A stretch of DNA of 64,000 nt. Source: CANKHJ01 sp035556495. Its GTDB lineage: Bacteria; Pseudomonadota; Alphaproteobacteria; Rhizobiales; Xanthobacteraceae. A model generated the notes under the pieces. The model made no database searches, had not been told where the DNA came from, and saw only the letters and a list, made by a program, of their open reading frames with translations. Made by a program: the position numbers and the translations under genes. Positions 1 through 9,400 of the stretch are shown here, piece by piece (position 1 is the first letter of the stretch; each line of letters begins with the position of its first letter). Location: assembly GCA_035556495.1 (NCBI GenBank), contig DATMEW010000074.1, forward strand, positions 11,432 through 75,431, written 5' to 3'.

Positions 1-718
1 GGTAGACGACCGCGCCATCCGGCTCCGCGGCAAAAAAGCCGGCGGGCGCGTGATCCAGATAGTCGATGGCGTGCTGGAGCTCCTGAAAGACGTTCTCCTG
101 CCGCTCCCGCTCGCGGGTGACATCCGCGACGGACCAGACGGTCAGCCGCCCGCTGGCCCGCGTGGTTTCGAGGGGCCGCACGCGCAGGCGAAGCCACCGC
201 GCCATTTCGCCATGAGCGCCGCCGAGCCGGACCTCCTCGGTCAGCCGCCGACCTTCCCGCGCCGCCTTGACCAGCCGATAGATCGCTTCGGAAACGCTCG
301 GCTCGCCAATGAACGCCCGCTCCACGGGGCGGACATCGTTGGTATCGGCAGCGCCGGTGAGGTCGAGATAGGCGCTGTTGGCATAAATGACATGGCTGTT
401 CGCGTCGGTGACGAGAATGCCGTCGATGGCGCCGTCGGCCACCGCCTTGATGAGAGGGCTGGCCTGCTGCCGGCCGGCGAAGCGCAGGACGCCCGCCGCG
501 AGGCCGAACAGCGAAAACACGCCGATCATGGCCAGCAGCGCCAGCAGGCCCACGACATAGGGCTCGGCCTGATTGCGGCCGAGGAAGACGAGACCGCTCG
601 CGGCCCCGACCAGCACCAGCGCGACGAGCAGGACGAGGCCGATGCTGCCCGGCTGGTCCGCCACCTGGGTGCGGTCGTAAGCCTTCAATCCGGATTGATC
701 TGGCTGATGGGCGGCCAT
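1..718 (-). CDS. cckA: Cell-cycle sensor kinase CckA, N-terminal part (cut by the window edge)
   Basis: This is the first 239 codons of a minus-strand gene that runs off the left edge. I read it by translating the reverse complement from the ATG at 718. Two membrane helices lie at about residues 26-46 and 54-78. A PAS domain follows (about 85-210), and a second PAS domain begins near residue 220 (DYLDHAPAGFFAAEPDG). This layout and wording match CckA, the hybrid histidine kinase that feeds phosphate to CtrA through ChpT; the kinase and receiver domains would lie outside the window. cckA next to flhB is a common alphaproteobacterial linkage. No clear Shine-Dalgarno sequence is seen. CctA-type control sites for CtrA appear elsewhere in this window, which fits its presence here. 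Confidence 0.85.
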   Translation of the reverse strand, partial: MAAHQPDQSGLKAYDRTQVADQPGSIGLVLLVALVLVGAASGLVFLGRNQAEPYVVGLLALLAMIGVFSLFGLAAGVLRFAGRQQASPLIKAVADGAIDGILVTDANSHVIYANSAYLDLTGAADTNDVRPVERAFIGEPSVSEAIYRLVKAAREGRRLTEEVRLGGAHGEMARWLRLRVRPLETTRASGRLTVWSVADVTRERERQENVFQELQHAIDYLDHAPAGFFAAEPDGAVVY

Positions 719-895
719 GCCTGAAATCCGTCACATCCTCGACCGCCGCCACCGCAGAATCGGGGTGAACGGAGTGTGAATCAACGCTCTTTCGTGCCCC
801 ACCGGGGGCGCGGGGCGCAAGAGGCCGAAGGCAATCTTCGGGGGGTCTTGCGCAGGCTGGTTAAAACGCAGCGGATTTTCCGGCGGGCGCGGGCA

Positions 896-1963
896 TCACC
901 GGAGCCCGCGCCGGAGCTTCATGACATAGCCGATGACCTCCGCCACCGCCTTGTAGTGCTCCGCAGGGATTTCCTGATCGATTTCGACCGTGGCATGCAG
1001 GGCGCGGGCCAGCGGCGGATTTTCGACGATGGGCACGTCATGCTCCGTCGCCACCGCGCGGATCCGCAAGGCCAGCGCATCGACCCCTTTGGCGAGGCAG
1101 ACCGGGGCGTTCATGCCTTGTTCGTATTGCAAGGCGACCGCGAAGTGGGTCGGGTTGGTGATGATGACCGACGCCTTCGGCACATTCGCCATCATGCGGT
1201 TGCGCATCCGCGCTTGCCGGAGCTGCTTGAGCTTGCCCTTGATGAACGGGTCGCCCTCGGTCTGCTTGTATTCGTCCTTGATTTCCTGAACCGACATCAT
1301 CTGGCGCTGGCGCCACTGGCGATACTGGAAGAAGAAATCCGCCGCCGCGATCACCGCCAGAATGGCGACCACCGAACCCAGCAGCTTCAGCGACAGGCCG
1401 TGGGTCAGCGGCAGCAACGCGGCCGGCTCGACCGTTACCAGCCCTTCGAGCCGGTGCCGCTCCGGCCACAGCAGAACCACCATGACGGTGCCGACCACGG
1501 CAAGCTTGAGCAGGCCCTTGACGAAATTCATCAGCGACTGTTTCGAGAACAATCGCTTGAAGCCGGCCATCGGCGACACCTTGCTCGCCTTCGGCTTCAT
1601 GTTCTCCGCGGACCAGACGAGCCGGTGCTGAACCATGTTGCCGGCAATGGCCGCCAGCGCGAGCACGAGAAACGGAACCGCCACCGCTGCCAGAATTTCA
1701 AGGCTCAGCAATCCCGAAAGGCGCATCAGCCCCTGCCCGTCGGTCGGCAATGTATGCAGATTGGCAAGGATGCCGCGCATCGTCGTGGCGAGTTCGCCGC
1801 TCATATTGCCGGCGAAGACCATCAGCGCCAGCGTTCCCGCGCCAAGAATGAAGAAGGTATTGATCTCCTGACTCTTGGCGACGTCGCCGCGCTTGAGCGC
1901 GTCGTCCAGCTTTTTCTGGGTCGGTTCCTCTGTTTTCTGGTCCTTGTCCTCTTCGCCGGCCAT
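896..1963 (-). CDS. flhB: Flagellar export apparatus protein FlhB
   Basis: FlhB is a membrane component of the flagellar type III export gate that switches export from rod/hook to filament substrates. The 355-residue protein has the usual layout: a short charged N-terminus (EEPTQKKLDDALKRGDVAKS), four membrane segments between about residues 35 and 215, and a cytoplasmic domain with the self-cleavage motif NPTH at 270-273. It is the last gene of the minus-strand block flgB-flgC-fliE-fliQ-fliR-flhB, 11 bp after fliR. A gap of 177 bp separates it from cckA, which reads the same way. Confidence 0.97.
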   Translation of the reverse strand: MAGEEDKDQKTEEPTQKKLDDALKRGDVAKSQEINTFFILGAGTLALMVFAGNMSGELATTMRGILANLHTLPTDGQGLMRLSGLLSLEILAAVAVPFLVLALAAIAGNMVQHRLVWSAENMKPKASKVSPMAGFKRLFSKQSLMNFVKGLLKLAVVGTVMVVLLWPERHRLEGLVTVEPAALLPLTHGLSLKLLGSVVAILAVIAAADFFFQYRQWRQRQMMSVQEIKDEYKQTEGDPFIKGKLKQLRQARMRNRMMANVPKASVIITNPTHFAVALQYEQGMNAPVCLAKGVDALALRIRAVATEHDVPIVENPPLARALHATVEIDQEIPAEHYKAVAEVIGYVMKLRRGLR

Positions 1964-1974
1964 CGCTCATGACC

Positions 1975-2757
1975 TCACGAAAATGGCGCGATCTGCCGCA
2001 GCACGCCTTCCAGCATGCCGAGGAAGGTCGTCATCATCGCGCCGACGGCGACGAACAGCAGCAGGAAGCCGATCAGGATCGACAGCGGCGCGCCGACAAA
2101 GAACACCTGCATCTGCGGCATCAGCCGCGCCAGCACGCCCAGGCCGAGGTTGAACAACATGCCGAACACGAGAAACGGCGCGGAAAGCTGGATGCCGATG
2201 CGGAACGCATCCGCCACCACCCGACTGGTCAGTTGCGCCATGTCACCAAACAGGTTGGTCATCATCAAAACTTCGCCGGGGCGGAACAGGCGGAAGCTGT
2301 CATTCAGCGCCGCGATGATGAGATGATGCAGGTCTGTCGCGAAAATCAGCGTCACGCCCATCAGCGACAGGAAATTGCCGAGCAGCGCGCCCTGCTGGCC
2401 CTGGCTCGGGTCCACCGCCGTGACGAAGCCGAGGCCGAGCTGCTGGGCGATGACGGCCCCGGCGACCTGCAAGGCGGCCATGGTGAGCCGCGCCGCCATG
2501 CCGAGCATTGCGCCGATCAATATCTCCTGACCGAGCATCGCCAGCAGCGGGCCGAAAGAACGCAGGTCGATCTGATACGCCTCACGATGCAGCGGCAGCA
2601 GAACGGCGGTGAGCACCAGCGCGACGCCAAGCCGCACGCGCGTCGGGATTGTCATTTCGCCCAGCGCCGGCATCAGCATCACCATCATGCCGACGCGCGC
2701 GAAAATCAGCATGAATGTCGCGGCATAGACCGGAAGGAAGGAGACATCGACGCGCAT
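1975..2757 (-). CDS. fliR: Flagellar export gate protein FliR
   Basis: FliR forms the export gate pore with FliP and FliQ in the inner membrane inside the MS ring. The 260-residue protein has about six hydrophobic segments and the family wording at its start (FARVGMMVMLMPALGE) and middle (GLGFVTAVDPSQGQQGALLG). Length is normal. It lies between fliQ and flhB on the same strand, the usual fliQ-fliR-flhB order. Confidence 0.97.
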   Translation of the reverse strand: MRVDVSFLPVYAATFMLIFARVGMMVMLMPALGEMTIPTRVRLGVALVLTAVLLPLHREAYQIDLRSFGPLLAMLGQEILIGAMLGMAARLTMAALQVAGAVIAQQLGLGFVTAVDPSQGQQGALLGNFLSLMGVTLIFATDLHHLIIAALNDSFRLFRPGEVLMMTNLFGDMAQLTSRVVADAFRIGIQLSAPFLVFGMLFNLGLGVLARLMPQMQVFFVGAPLSILIGFLLLFVAVGAMMTTFLGMLEGVLRQIAPFS

Positions 2758-2824
2758 GCATCACGTCCGTGGCCGGGCGTGGCATTCGCCGCGCCCACGC
2801 GAGAAAAGCACGCGGCCCATCGGC

Positions 2825-3088
2825 TCAACCTGCCACGATGCGGGCGGCGAGCCGCGCCATGTGGCTCTGCAACAGGTCCGCCATGAAAGGGAGTGCGACC
2901 AGCAGCGTGATGAAGATGGCGAGAATCTTCGGCACGAAAACCAGGGTCATTTCCTGAATCTGGGTCAGCGCCTGGAACAGCGAGATGACGACGCCGACGG
3001 TCAGGCCCACCAGCATCAGCGGCGCGGATACCAGCACGATGGTCATGATGGCATCCCGGCTGACATCGAGAACTTCAGGTCCGGTCAT
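2825..3088 (-). CDS. fliQ: Flagellar export gate protein FliQ
   Basis: FliQ is the small two-helix component of the FliPQR export gate. The 87-residue product has two hydrophobic helices separated by a short charged loop, with the family string LFQALTQIQEMTL near residue 37 and FVPKILAIF following. It is 67 bp upstream of fliR and 61 bp downstream of fliE in the same operon. Confidence 0.96.
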   Translation of the reverse strand: MTGPEVLDVSRDAIMTIVLVSAPLMLVGLTVGVVISLFQALTQIQEMTLVFVPKILAIFITLLVALPFMADLLQSHMARLAARIVAG

Positions 3089-3149
3089 CTGCCAGCCTCG
3101 CTGTCGCCTTTCCGCCGCAGCCCCTGCCGCCCGCGAGCCGCGTCCGCCG

Positions 3150-3455
3150 TCAGATCGGCATCCGCATGATTTCTTCGTAAGCCTGAATCACCTTGTCGCG
3201 GACCGAGACCAGCGCCGACACGGCCACCTCAGTCTCGGACACGGCCGTGACCACGTCGACGATATTGGCTTTCCCGGCCGCCATGTTCTGGCTCTGTGTA
3301 TCGGCCATGCGGCCCGATTCGACAACCGAGCCGAGCGCGTCCTTCAGCATGGCCCCGAAGCCTTCGCCGGCACCCTCACCGGGGGAGACGCCGGCCCCGC
3401 TGGCGATGCGCGCGAGGCTCGAATAGGCATTGGCCGCGGCAAGAGGTGAAGTCAT
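3150..3455 (-). CDS. fliE: Flagellar MS ring-rod junction protein FliE
   Basis: FliE joins the MS ring to the proximal rod. The 101-residue protein ends with the conserved C-terminal helix (VSALVSVRDKVIQAYEEIMRMPI, residues about 79-101) that has D0-like heptads, and its N-terminal half is Gly/Ala rich, as usual. It follows flgC by 17 bp, which fits translation within one flgB-flgC-fliE transcript. Confidence 0.95.
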   Translation of the reverse strand: MTSPLAAANAYSSLARIASGAGVSPGEGAGEGFGAMLKDALGSVVESGRMADTQSQNMAAGKANIVDVVTAVSETEVAVSALVSVRDKVIQAYEEIMRMPI

Positions 3456-3472
3456 ATCAGCCCCCGGAACGT

Positions 3473-3883
3473 TCAGGCTTTGAGAATATCGAGCGTGCGC
3501 TGGAGCATCCGGCGCGTCGCGGTGATGACGTTGATGTTTGCTTCGTAGGACCGCTGCGCCTCGCGCATATCCATGGTCTCGATCAGCGAATTGACGTTCG
3601 GATATTTGACGTTGCCGGCGGCATCAGCGGCCGGGTGCCCCGGCTCGTATTTGATGCGGAAATCACTGCGGTCCGGCTGCACGCGCCCCATGGCGACGAC
3701 CTGCGCCTCCAGCGTGCGGTCCATCTCGGCGCGGAATGTCGGGATCTTTCTGCGATAGGGATTTCCATCCGCCGTCTGCGCGGTGGAATCCGCATTCGCG
3801 ATATTCTCGGAGATGATCCGCATACGGCCGGACTGAGCCCGCAGGCCCGCGGCGGCGATGGAAAGGGATTTGAGGAAATCCAT
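3473..3883 (-). CDS. flgC: Flagellar proximal rod protein FlgC
   Basis: FlgC is a rod subunit exported by the flagellar type III system. The 136-residue product has the N-terminal rod signature (SIAAAGLRAQSGRMRIISEN followed by IANADS) and the C-terminal helix with SYEANINVITATRRMLQ. Length is typical. It lies 51 bp after flgB in the same operon. Confidence 0.96.
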   Translation of the reverse strand: MDFLKSLSIAAAGLRAQSGRMRIISENIANADSTAQTADGNPYRRKIPTFRAEMDRTLEAQVVAMGRVQPDRSDFRIKYEPGHPAADAAGNVKYPNVNSLIETMDMREAQRSYEANINVITATRRMLQRTLDILKA

Positions 3884-3934
3884 GACTGTTCCGAGTCCTA
3901 CTGCTCCGGCTTGCTCCGGAAAATCCGCAAGCGA

Positions 3935-4330
3935 TCAGCGCCGGCCGAGCGCTGTCTTGAGAAGGCCGAGGCCGCGGGTGTAGAGCGCGGTCGCTGCCTG
4001 GTAATCCATCTGGTTGTTGGCGACCTTCATCATCTCGTCTTCAAGGTTCACCGCATTGCCCGCCGGGCGGATCGCGCTGTCGCGGCCAGCCTGGGTCTGG
4101 AAGCTCGCCTGGGTCAGGCCGCTGCCGAGATGGGCCGGATTGGTCCTCGCCAGAGCCAGCGCCCCGGTCCCGGGCTGCCCCGCGCGGGAAAAATCCGGCG
4201 GCGCGAGGTCGTGCGGCCGGAAATTCGGCGTGTCCGCGTTGGCAACATTCTCGGACAGGACGTGCTGACGCTCCTGATGCCACTGCATCCGCGTCCGCAA
4301 CATGGAGAAGATCGGAATGTCCGAGATCAT
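3935..4330 (-). CDS. flgB: Flagellar proximal rod protein FlgB
   Basis: FlgB is the first proximal rod subunit. I start it at the ATG at 4330 (MISDIPIFSMLRTRMQWHQE), which matches family N-termini, giving 131 residues. A GTG nine codons further upstream (4357) is open but would overlap the regulatory region. The signature VLSENVANADTPNFRPHDL near residue 24 is clear. It heads the minus-strand block to flhB. An exact CtrA-type box lies about 53 bp upstream of the start and an FlbD-like element lies between that box and the start. Confidence 0.94.
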   Translation of the reverse strand: MISDIPIFSMLRTRMQWHQERQHVLSENVANADTPNFRPHDLAPPDFSRAGQPGTGALALARTNPAHLGSGLTQASFQTQAGRDSAIRPAGNAVNLEDEMMKVANNQMDYQAATALYTRGLGLLKTALGRR

Positions 4331-4356
4331 GGGCAGCCCAGCCGGATGCACCTGCA

Positions 4357-4373
4357 CCCGGCAGACTTTGCCC
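4357..4373. promoter_or_regulatory. FlbD-like element in the flgB leader
   Basis: CCCGGCAGACTTTGCCC contains CGGCAGA facing TTTGCC, close to the CGGCA(A/G)AAA repeats found upstream of the sigma-54 promoters in this window. It sits between the CtrA box and the flgB start, where a bound protein would be expected to repress. Degenerate, so moderate confidence only. Confidence 0.35.
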
Positions 4374-4382
4374 AGTGTATGG

Positions 4383-4397
4383 TTAATGGAGTCTTAA
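4383..4397. promoter_or_regulatory. CtrA-type box TTAA-N7-TTAA upstream of flgB
   Basis: The sequence reads TTAATGGAGTCTTAA, an exact match to the CtrA consensus TTAA-N7-TTAA. It is preceded by ATGG, giving the half-site form ATGGTTAA. It lies 53-67 bp upstream of the flgB start and about 250 bp upstream of fliO. The box is symmetrical, but the short distance points to flgB. Confidence 0.7.
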
Positions 4398-4644
4398 AAT
4401 GCCGCGCCTGTCCGGCTCCGGTCCACCCCAGCGGGCAGGCAGCGGCGGCGCGCCCGCCCGAAATCCACCCCCCGGCCGGAGGTAGCAGCATCCGCCGCCG
4501 GCGCAACTTGCGCCTTTGCGAATCCGCTCCGGACCGCTAGATCAGGGAACATCGGCCGCGAAACCGGCTTTCGAAAGTTATTCGCCAACAGATCAGCCAG
4601 CCCGCGCCATGACGGACGGGGCCGGCACAGCCTCTGGAGGGCTC
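4398..4644. other. Intergenic region before fliO, with a 15-nt palindrome
   Basis: No gene is seen here. A near-perfect palindrome GGCGCAACTTGCGCC (arms of 7, one central base) lies at 4500-4514, about 130 bp upstream of the fliO start. No -24/-12 element or clear -35/-10 pair was found. This region must carry the fliO-fliP promoter unless the pair is expressed from further upstream. Confidence 0.4.
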
Positions 4645-5646
4645 ATGTTCGAAACCCTGTTCGGCCCCGACGTGTCGCCTCCGGTGCGGTTCCTGCTCGC
4701 CTTTGTGGTGGTGCTCGTGCTCATCGGCCTGACGGCATGGATCGTGCGCCGGTTCGGTTCCAGCCGCCTCGGCGGCGGCAGCGGGCGGAACCGGGCTCCC
4801 CGCCTCGCCGTGATCGATTCCGCAGCAGTGGACAATCGCCGCCGCCTCGTCATCGTCCGCCGCGACAATGTGGAGCATCTGCTCATGATCGGCGGGCCCA
4901 CCGACGTCGTCGTGGAGACCAACATCGTTCGCGCCATGCCCCAGCGCGACGGCGGGCGCGGGCCGGAGCCGACATGGACGCCTCCAGAAGCTGCGCCGGT
5001 GACGGCGCCGACGCCAATGCCTGCGGCTGCCGGCTCCCGAACGGTCAGGGCTGAGGAGCCGCCGGCCGCGCCCATACCCGTAGTTGCGCCCACACCCGAG
5101 CCGGCGTTGCGGCCATCCCCCCGCGCGGCGGATACGCTGGCCGGTCTCGCTGCCGAACTCTCGACCCGCCCGGCACCGCCCAGCGATCTGGATACCCGTT
5201 CGGCGCCGCCGCCCCCTCCGCGCCCCTCCGCTCCGCTGCGAGCGGAACCCAGTTTTCGCGCAGAACCCACTGCCCGGCCCGCAGCAGCCCCCCCGCAGGC
5301 TTCTGCCGAGACGGCAGGCGATCCTGACCTGAACGGCATGACCCAGCGGCTCGAAGCCGCCTTGCGCCGGCCAACGCCGGCCGCAACGCCCCGCGCGGCA
5401 GAGCCCAGGCTGCCTGTTCCGCCAATTCCGATCGCCTCCATGCCCCCGCCCGCACCCAGCCTGAAGACCGGAGCGGACACCGCGCCGAACGTGACCATCA
5501 CGCCGGCGCCCGCAGCGCCCGCGCCAGCAGCGGCCGAGCCCAAAGCGGACCGAACACCGGATCGAACCCCCGACCGGGCCTCGACCTACGACAGTCTCGA
5601 ACAGGAGATGGCCAGCCTGCTCGGCCGCCCCAATCAGAAAACGTGA
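4645..5646 (+). CDS. fliO: FliO-like flagellar biosynthesis protein with long Pro/Ala-rich tail
   Basis: FliO helps assemble the FliP pore. I choose the ATG at 4645 because TCTGGAGGGCTC supplies a strong ribosome binding site. An in-frame ATG at 4609 would add 12 residues. The 333-residue protein has one membrane helix (about residues 12-33) and then the FliO core (PRLAVIDSAAVDNRRRLVIV, IGGPTDVVVETNI). A low-complexity tail of about 200 residues rich in Pro and Ala follows, ending in SLEQEMASLLGR. FliO is usually far shorter, so the tail is the unusual part. It overlaps fliP by 4 nt (GTGA). Confidence 0.85.
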   Translation: MFETLFGPDVSPPVRFLLAFVVVLVLIGLTAWIVRRFGSSRLGGGSGRNRAPRLAVIDSAAVDNRRRLVIVRRDNVEHLLMIGGPTDVVVETNIVRAMPQRDGGRGPEPTWTPPEAAPVTAPTPMPAAAGSRTVRAEEPPAAPIPVVAPTPEPALRPSPRAADTLAGLAAELSTRPAPPSDLDTRSAPPPPPRPSAPLRAEPSFRAEPTARPAAAPPQASAETAGDPDLNGMTQRLEAALRRPTPAATPRAAEPRLPVPPIPIASMPPPAPSLKTGADTAPNVTITPAPAAPAPAAAEPKADRTPDRTPDRASTYDSLEQEMASLLGRPNQKT

Positions 5647-6407
5647 GACGGACCAGGATTGGGCGTTGCGTCCGTCTCGCGACGGTGACGGCCAGTGTAG
5701 CGGTGATGATCGTCGCGGCGCTTCACCCTGCCGCCGCGCAGGATATCAGCATCAACTTCGGCGAAGGCAGCGGCCTGACCGAGCGCGTGATCCAGATGGT
5801 CGCGCTGCTCACGGTGCTGTCGCTCGCGCCTTCGATCCTCGTGATGATGACATCCTTCACGCGGATCGTGGTGGTGCTCTCGCTGCTGCGCACCGCGCTC
5901 GGCGCAGGCACTGCGCCGCCCAATTCCGTCATCATCGCGCTAGCGCTGTTCCTGACCGGCTTCGTCATGGCGCCGACGCTGCAACAATCCTACGATCTCG
6001 GCGTTCGTCCGCTGGTTGCCAACGAAATCACGATGGAACAGGCGTTCGAACGTGGCGTCGGCCCCTTGCGGGAGTTCATGCAGAAGAACGTCCGTGAGAA
6101 GGACGTCCAGCTTTTCATGGACATGAGCGGCGCGCCGCCGGCCGCCACGCCGCAGGAGATGTCGCTGCGGATTCTGATTCCCGCTTTCATGATCTCGGAG
6201 CTGCGCCGCGCGTTCGAGATCGGCTTCCTGCTGTTCCTGCCGTTTCTCATCATCGATCTGGTGGTCGCGTCGGTGCTCATGTCCATGGGCATGATGATGC
6301 TGCCGCCGGTCGTGGTTTCGCTGCCGTTCAAGCTAATCTTTTTCGTGCTGGTGGACGGCTGGAGTCTGGTGGCCGGCAGCCTCGTGCAGAGCTTCAGCTC
6401 GTCATAG
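5643..6407 (+). CDS. fliP: Flagellar export gate protein FliP
   Basis: FliP is the main pore-forming subunit of the flagellar export gate. It starts at GTG 5643, overlapping the fliO stop, so the two are translationally coupled. The 254-residue protein has a cleavable signal peptide (to about residue 31, AAA), then the family motif FTRIVVVLSLLRTALGAGTAPPN and the C-terminal helices with IDLVVASVLMSMGMMMLPP. Length is normal. The convergent TPR gene ends 14 bp downstream. Confidence 0.97.
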   Translation: MRRTRIGRCVRLATVTASVAVMIVAALHPAAAQDISINFGEGSGLTERVIQMVALLTVLSLAPSILVMMTSFTRIVVVLSLLRTALGAGTAPPNSVIIALALFLTGFVMAPTLQQSYDLGVRPLVANEITMEQAFERGVGPLREFMQKNVREKDVQLFMDMSGAPPAATPQEMSLRILIPAFMISELRRAFEIGFLLFLPFLIIDLVVASVLMSMGMMMLPPVVVSLPFKLIFFVLVDGWSLVAGSLVQSFSSS

Positions 6408-6421
6408 CCTCGCGCACGCGA

Positions 6422-9400
6422 TCAGCGCGCCGCCAGACGCGGCCCGGCCGCAGCAGCCTGCTTTGGCGCAGCCGCCGGCGTCGTTTCGATCCGCGGTGGC
6501 CGGCCCTCGTCCGGCAGGGCCCGCGTGCCGGGATAGTCCGCGCGGAGGTCGCGCAGGAAAGCCTCCAGCGTGCCGGCCGATGCAATCATCCGCGCCACGT
6601 CGCGGAATTCGGCGCTGCCGGCGCCGGCGGCCGACGTCACGACCTCGAACGCACGCCGGTCCGGCCCGGAATCGATCTTCCCTGCAAAGCGGTCACGGAA
6701 GCGGCCAAGGCCAAGATCGTCCCTGGCAAGCGCATAAGCCATGCCGCCGCGGATGACATCCGCACGCTGGAGCTCATCCAGCGGCTCGAACCTCTGCCAG
6801 GCATCGCCGAGCCCAAGCTCGATCTGCTCGCCGGCCTCCCGCCAGCGCCTTGCCGCCCAGTAAACATCGCCGCGCAGACGCTGCGCCGCGCGGCCTTTGA
6901 TGTTGCCGATCAGTTCGATCGCGAGATCGTGCCGCCCGCTGTCGGATAACAATCGCGCTTCTATGAGCAGCCGCTCGTTGCGCAACTCCTCGCTCAGCCC
7001 CGCCATCCGTGTCGCGCGAAGCGCCTGAAGGCCGGCTCCGATCTTGCGGTTCATCAGATAGACCATGGCCAGTCGCGTCGCGACCTGCGCCCGTGCGGCG
7101 CCCTGCAGCCGGTGATCCACCTGATGCTGAAGCAGCTCCGCCGCCTGATCGAGCAGATCAACGGAGGTCAGCCGGTCGGCAAGACGGCGGATCATCTCAT
7201 CGCCCCGCCGACCGACTGGCGTGAGTTCGCGGAAATCATAAAACAGGCTCAGCGCCTCGATCGGTTCCAGCGCGTCAGCCTTGCCCGCAAGAAACAACGT
7301 GTCGAAAACGCCTGCGGCATCATCCTGCATGCGGCGGGCGAATTCGGAATTGGGTTGCGTCGCCAAAGCAACGCGCATCGCCGCAAACGCATCACGGTAT
7401 CGGGCATCCTCGATATAGAAGCGCGACAGCAATTGCAGCGCCTCCACTTCCGTTTCGTCCCCGCGCCAGATGGTCGTCAGCGTTTCCAGCTCTGCCACAA
7501 CCTCGTCACGCTTCATTTCGCCCAGCTTCTCGCGCAGCCGAACGAGATTCAGTCGGCCCTGCGCCGCAACACGGCGATCCCGCTGGTCGGCCGCCGCGCG
7601 ATATCCCGCGACAGCCTCAGCGTCGCGGCCCATACTTTCCGTCAGCCGGGCATTCAGAAGATCCGCCTGCGGCCGCAGGCGCGGCGGCACACCCACGCTA
7701 TCAAGCTCGTGAAGCTGCGACGTGGCATCGCCGATATCACCGACGGCAACGGCCGCATCGGCCATTGCCAGCAGCACGACGGCCTGAAGCTCCGGCGGCA
7801 GCAGGCCCAGAGCCGTGGTCGATGTCCGGAAGCCTTCTCGCGCTTCCTTCCATTTGCCGAGAGCGGACAGCACGACGCCTTTCCACAACAGCGCCTCCTG
7901 CCGGTGAGCGACCAGCGGATCGGAAAGGTCCCGAAGCGCATCCTGAGGTCGCTCGATGAGCGTCGAGGCAACTCCACGAAGCAGCACTGCATCGGCCGCA
8001 TCCGGACCAGGTTCGGCGAGAACCAGGTCCAGAACCCCCTTGGCCTCGGCAGGCATATACTGAGCGAGATAAAAGCGGGCAAGCTCAAGCCGCACGGCCT
8101 GGCGCTCGTTCGGCGCGGCATCAGCCGAGCCCGTCGTCAGTTCGTCGCGGCGTTCGCCGAAGGCGGCATCCCGGTTCGCGGACCAGCCCGGCACATCGAG
8201 CACCGAGGGAATGTAGTGTCCTTTCTTCGATTTCAATCCTGGTGCGGCGGCTGACAGCGTAAGACCATCCGGCCGCCCGACGATCAGCCTGTTCTGCACA
8301 AGCTCGACCGTCAGGTCGTCCGCCAGCGGCTGCAAAACACCTCCCTGCATCGAAGCCAGCACGCGGAATTCCAGAAAATCCTGTGGCTTCACCATGCCGC
8401 GCACGGGCCCCCGCGCGGTGACGACCCACAGCACATCGCCCACATCCGGATCGGCCAGCCGGTGCAGCCTTGCCGGCCCTTCCATGTCAATGGTGACACC
8501 GGCGCGCGGCGAGCCGACCATGACGCGGCTGGCAGACAGGCTGCGCTGAGGCCCGACTCGCTCCGGACCGAGCGTGATCGTCCAGCCCGCATTCTCGTAA
8601 GAGACATCGACAAGCCTCGGCCGCTCCAGCCTCAGCCGCACAGCCTGTAGGCCATCGGCCGTCATCGATGTGACATCACGAATGCCGGCGCCGATTTCCT
8701 TCAGCGGCCCGATATCCAGTTTCACGTCGGTGTCGAACACCAGCCACAGGACGTCGCCACGACGGAACACGGCAGCCGGTGTCTCCGCAGGAAAATGCGC
8801 GGCAATATGTAGGGCGTCGGCGTCCTTTCGGACGGTCAGCGAGGCGCCGGCTCCGTTGGATATCGCGCTCGCAGCACCGGCCGAAGGTGCGGTGGAAACA
8901 GCTTGCTGCGGCGGCGCTTCCGACTTGGCTGCCGTGGTGGACGACGCCGCAGACCGGTCCTGAGCTGGGGCGGCATGAGCCTCTTCCGCCGCGGGGCCTG
9001 GCCGATCCTGCACTGCCTCGGTAGATCGAAGCCCGTCCTGCTCGGCAGACTGATCGGCGCCGGCCGGTGACGGCGCCTGCCCCCCCGGGGATGGGGATGG
9101 TGCAGGCGGCGGTGTCGGCCCGGCGGTTTCGATCAGCGCGCCCAGATCATCGGGCCGCACATGACCGGCAGCGTCCTGCTTTCGCGCGGTGTCTGGCCGG
9201 GAGAAATCAACCACATAGCTGTTTCCCTCCCGGAAGGTTCGGGTCTCCACCGGCTCGCTGAGCGAGAAACGCACGCGGACGCGCTCACCTTCCGTTTCAG
9301 CATCGGCAGCCGTCACCCCCGGCGGCAGCGTCGCCGCGACATCCGCCAGATCGAACTTCAGCGGCGATGTGAAAGTCAGATCGAGATGCTGCTCGCCACG

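Noticed and set aside
776..1972. Long plus-strand open frame opposite flhB
   Set aside because: High-G+C shadow. It lies opposite flhB, is rich in His/Arg/Gln and has no family similarity.
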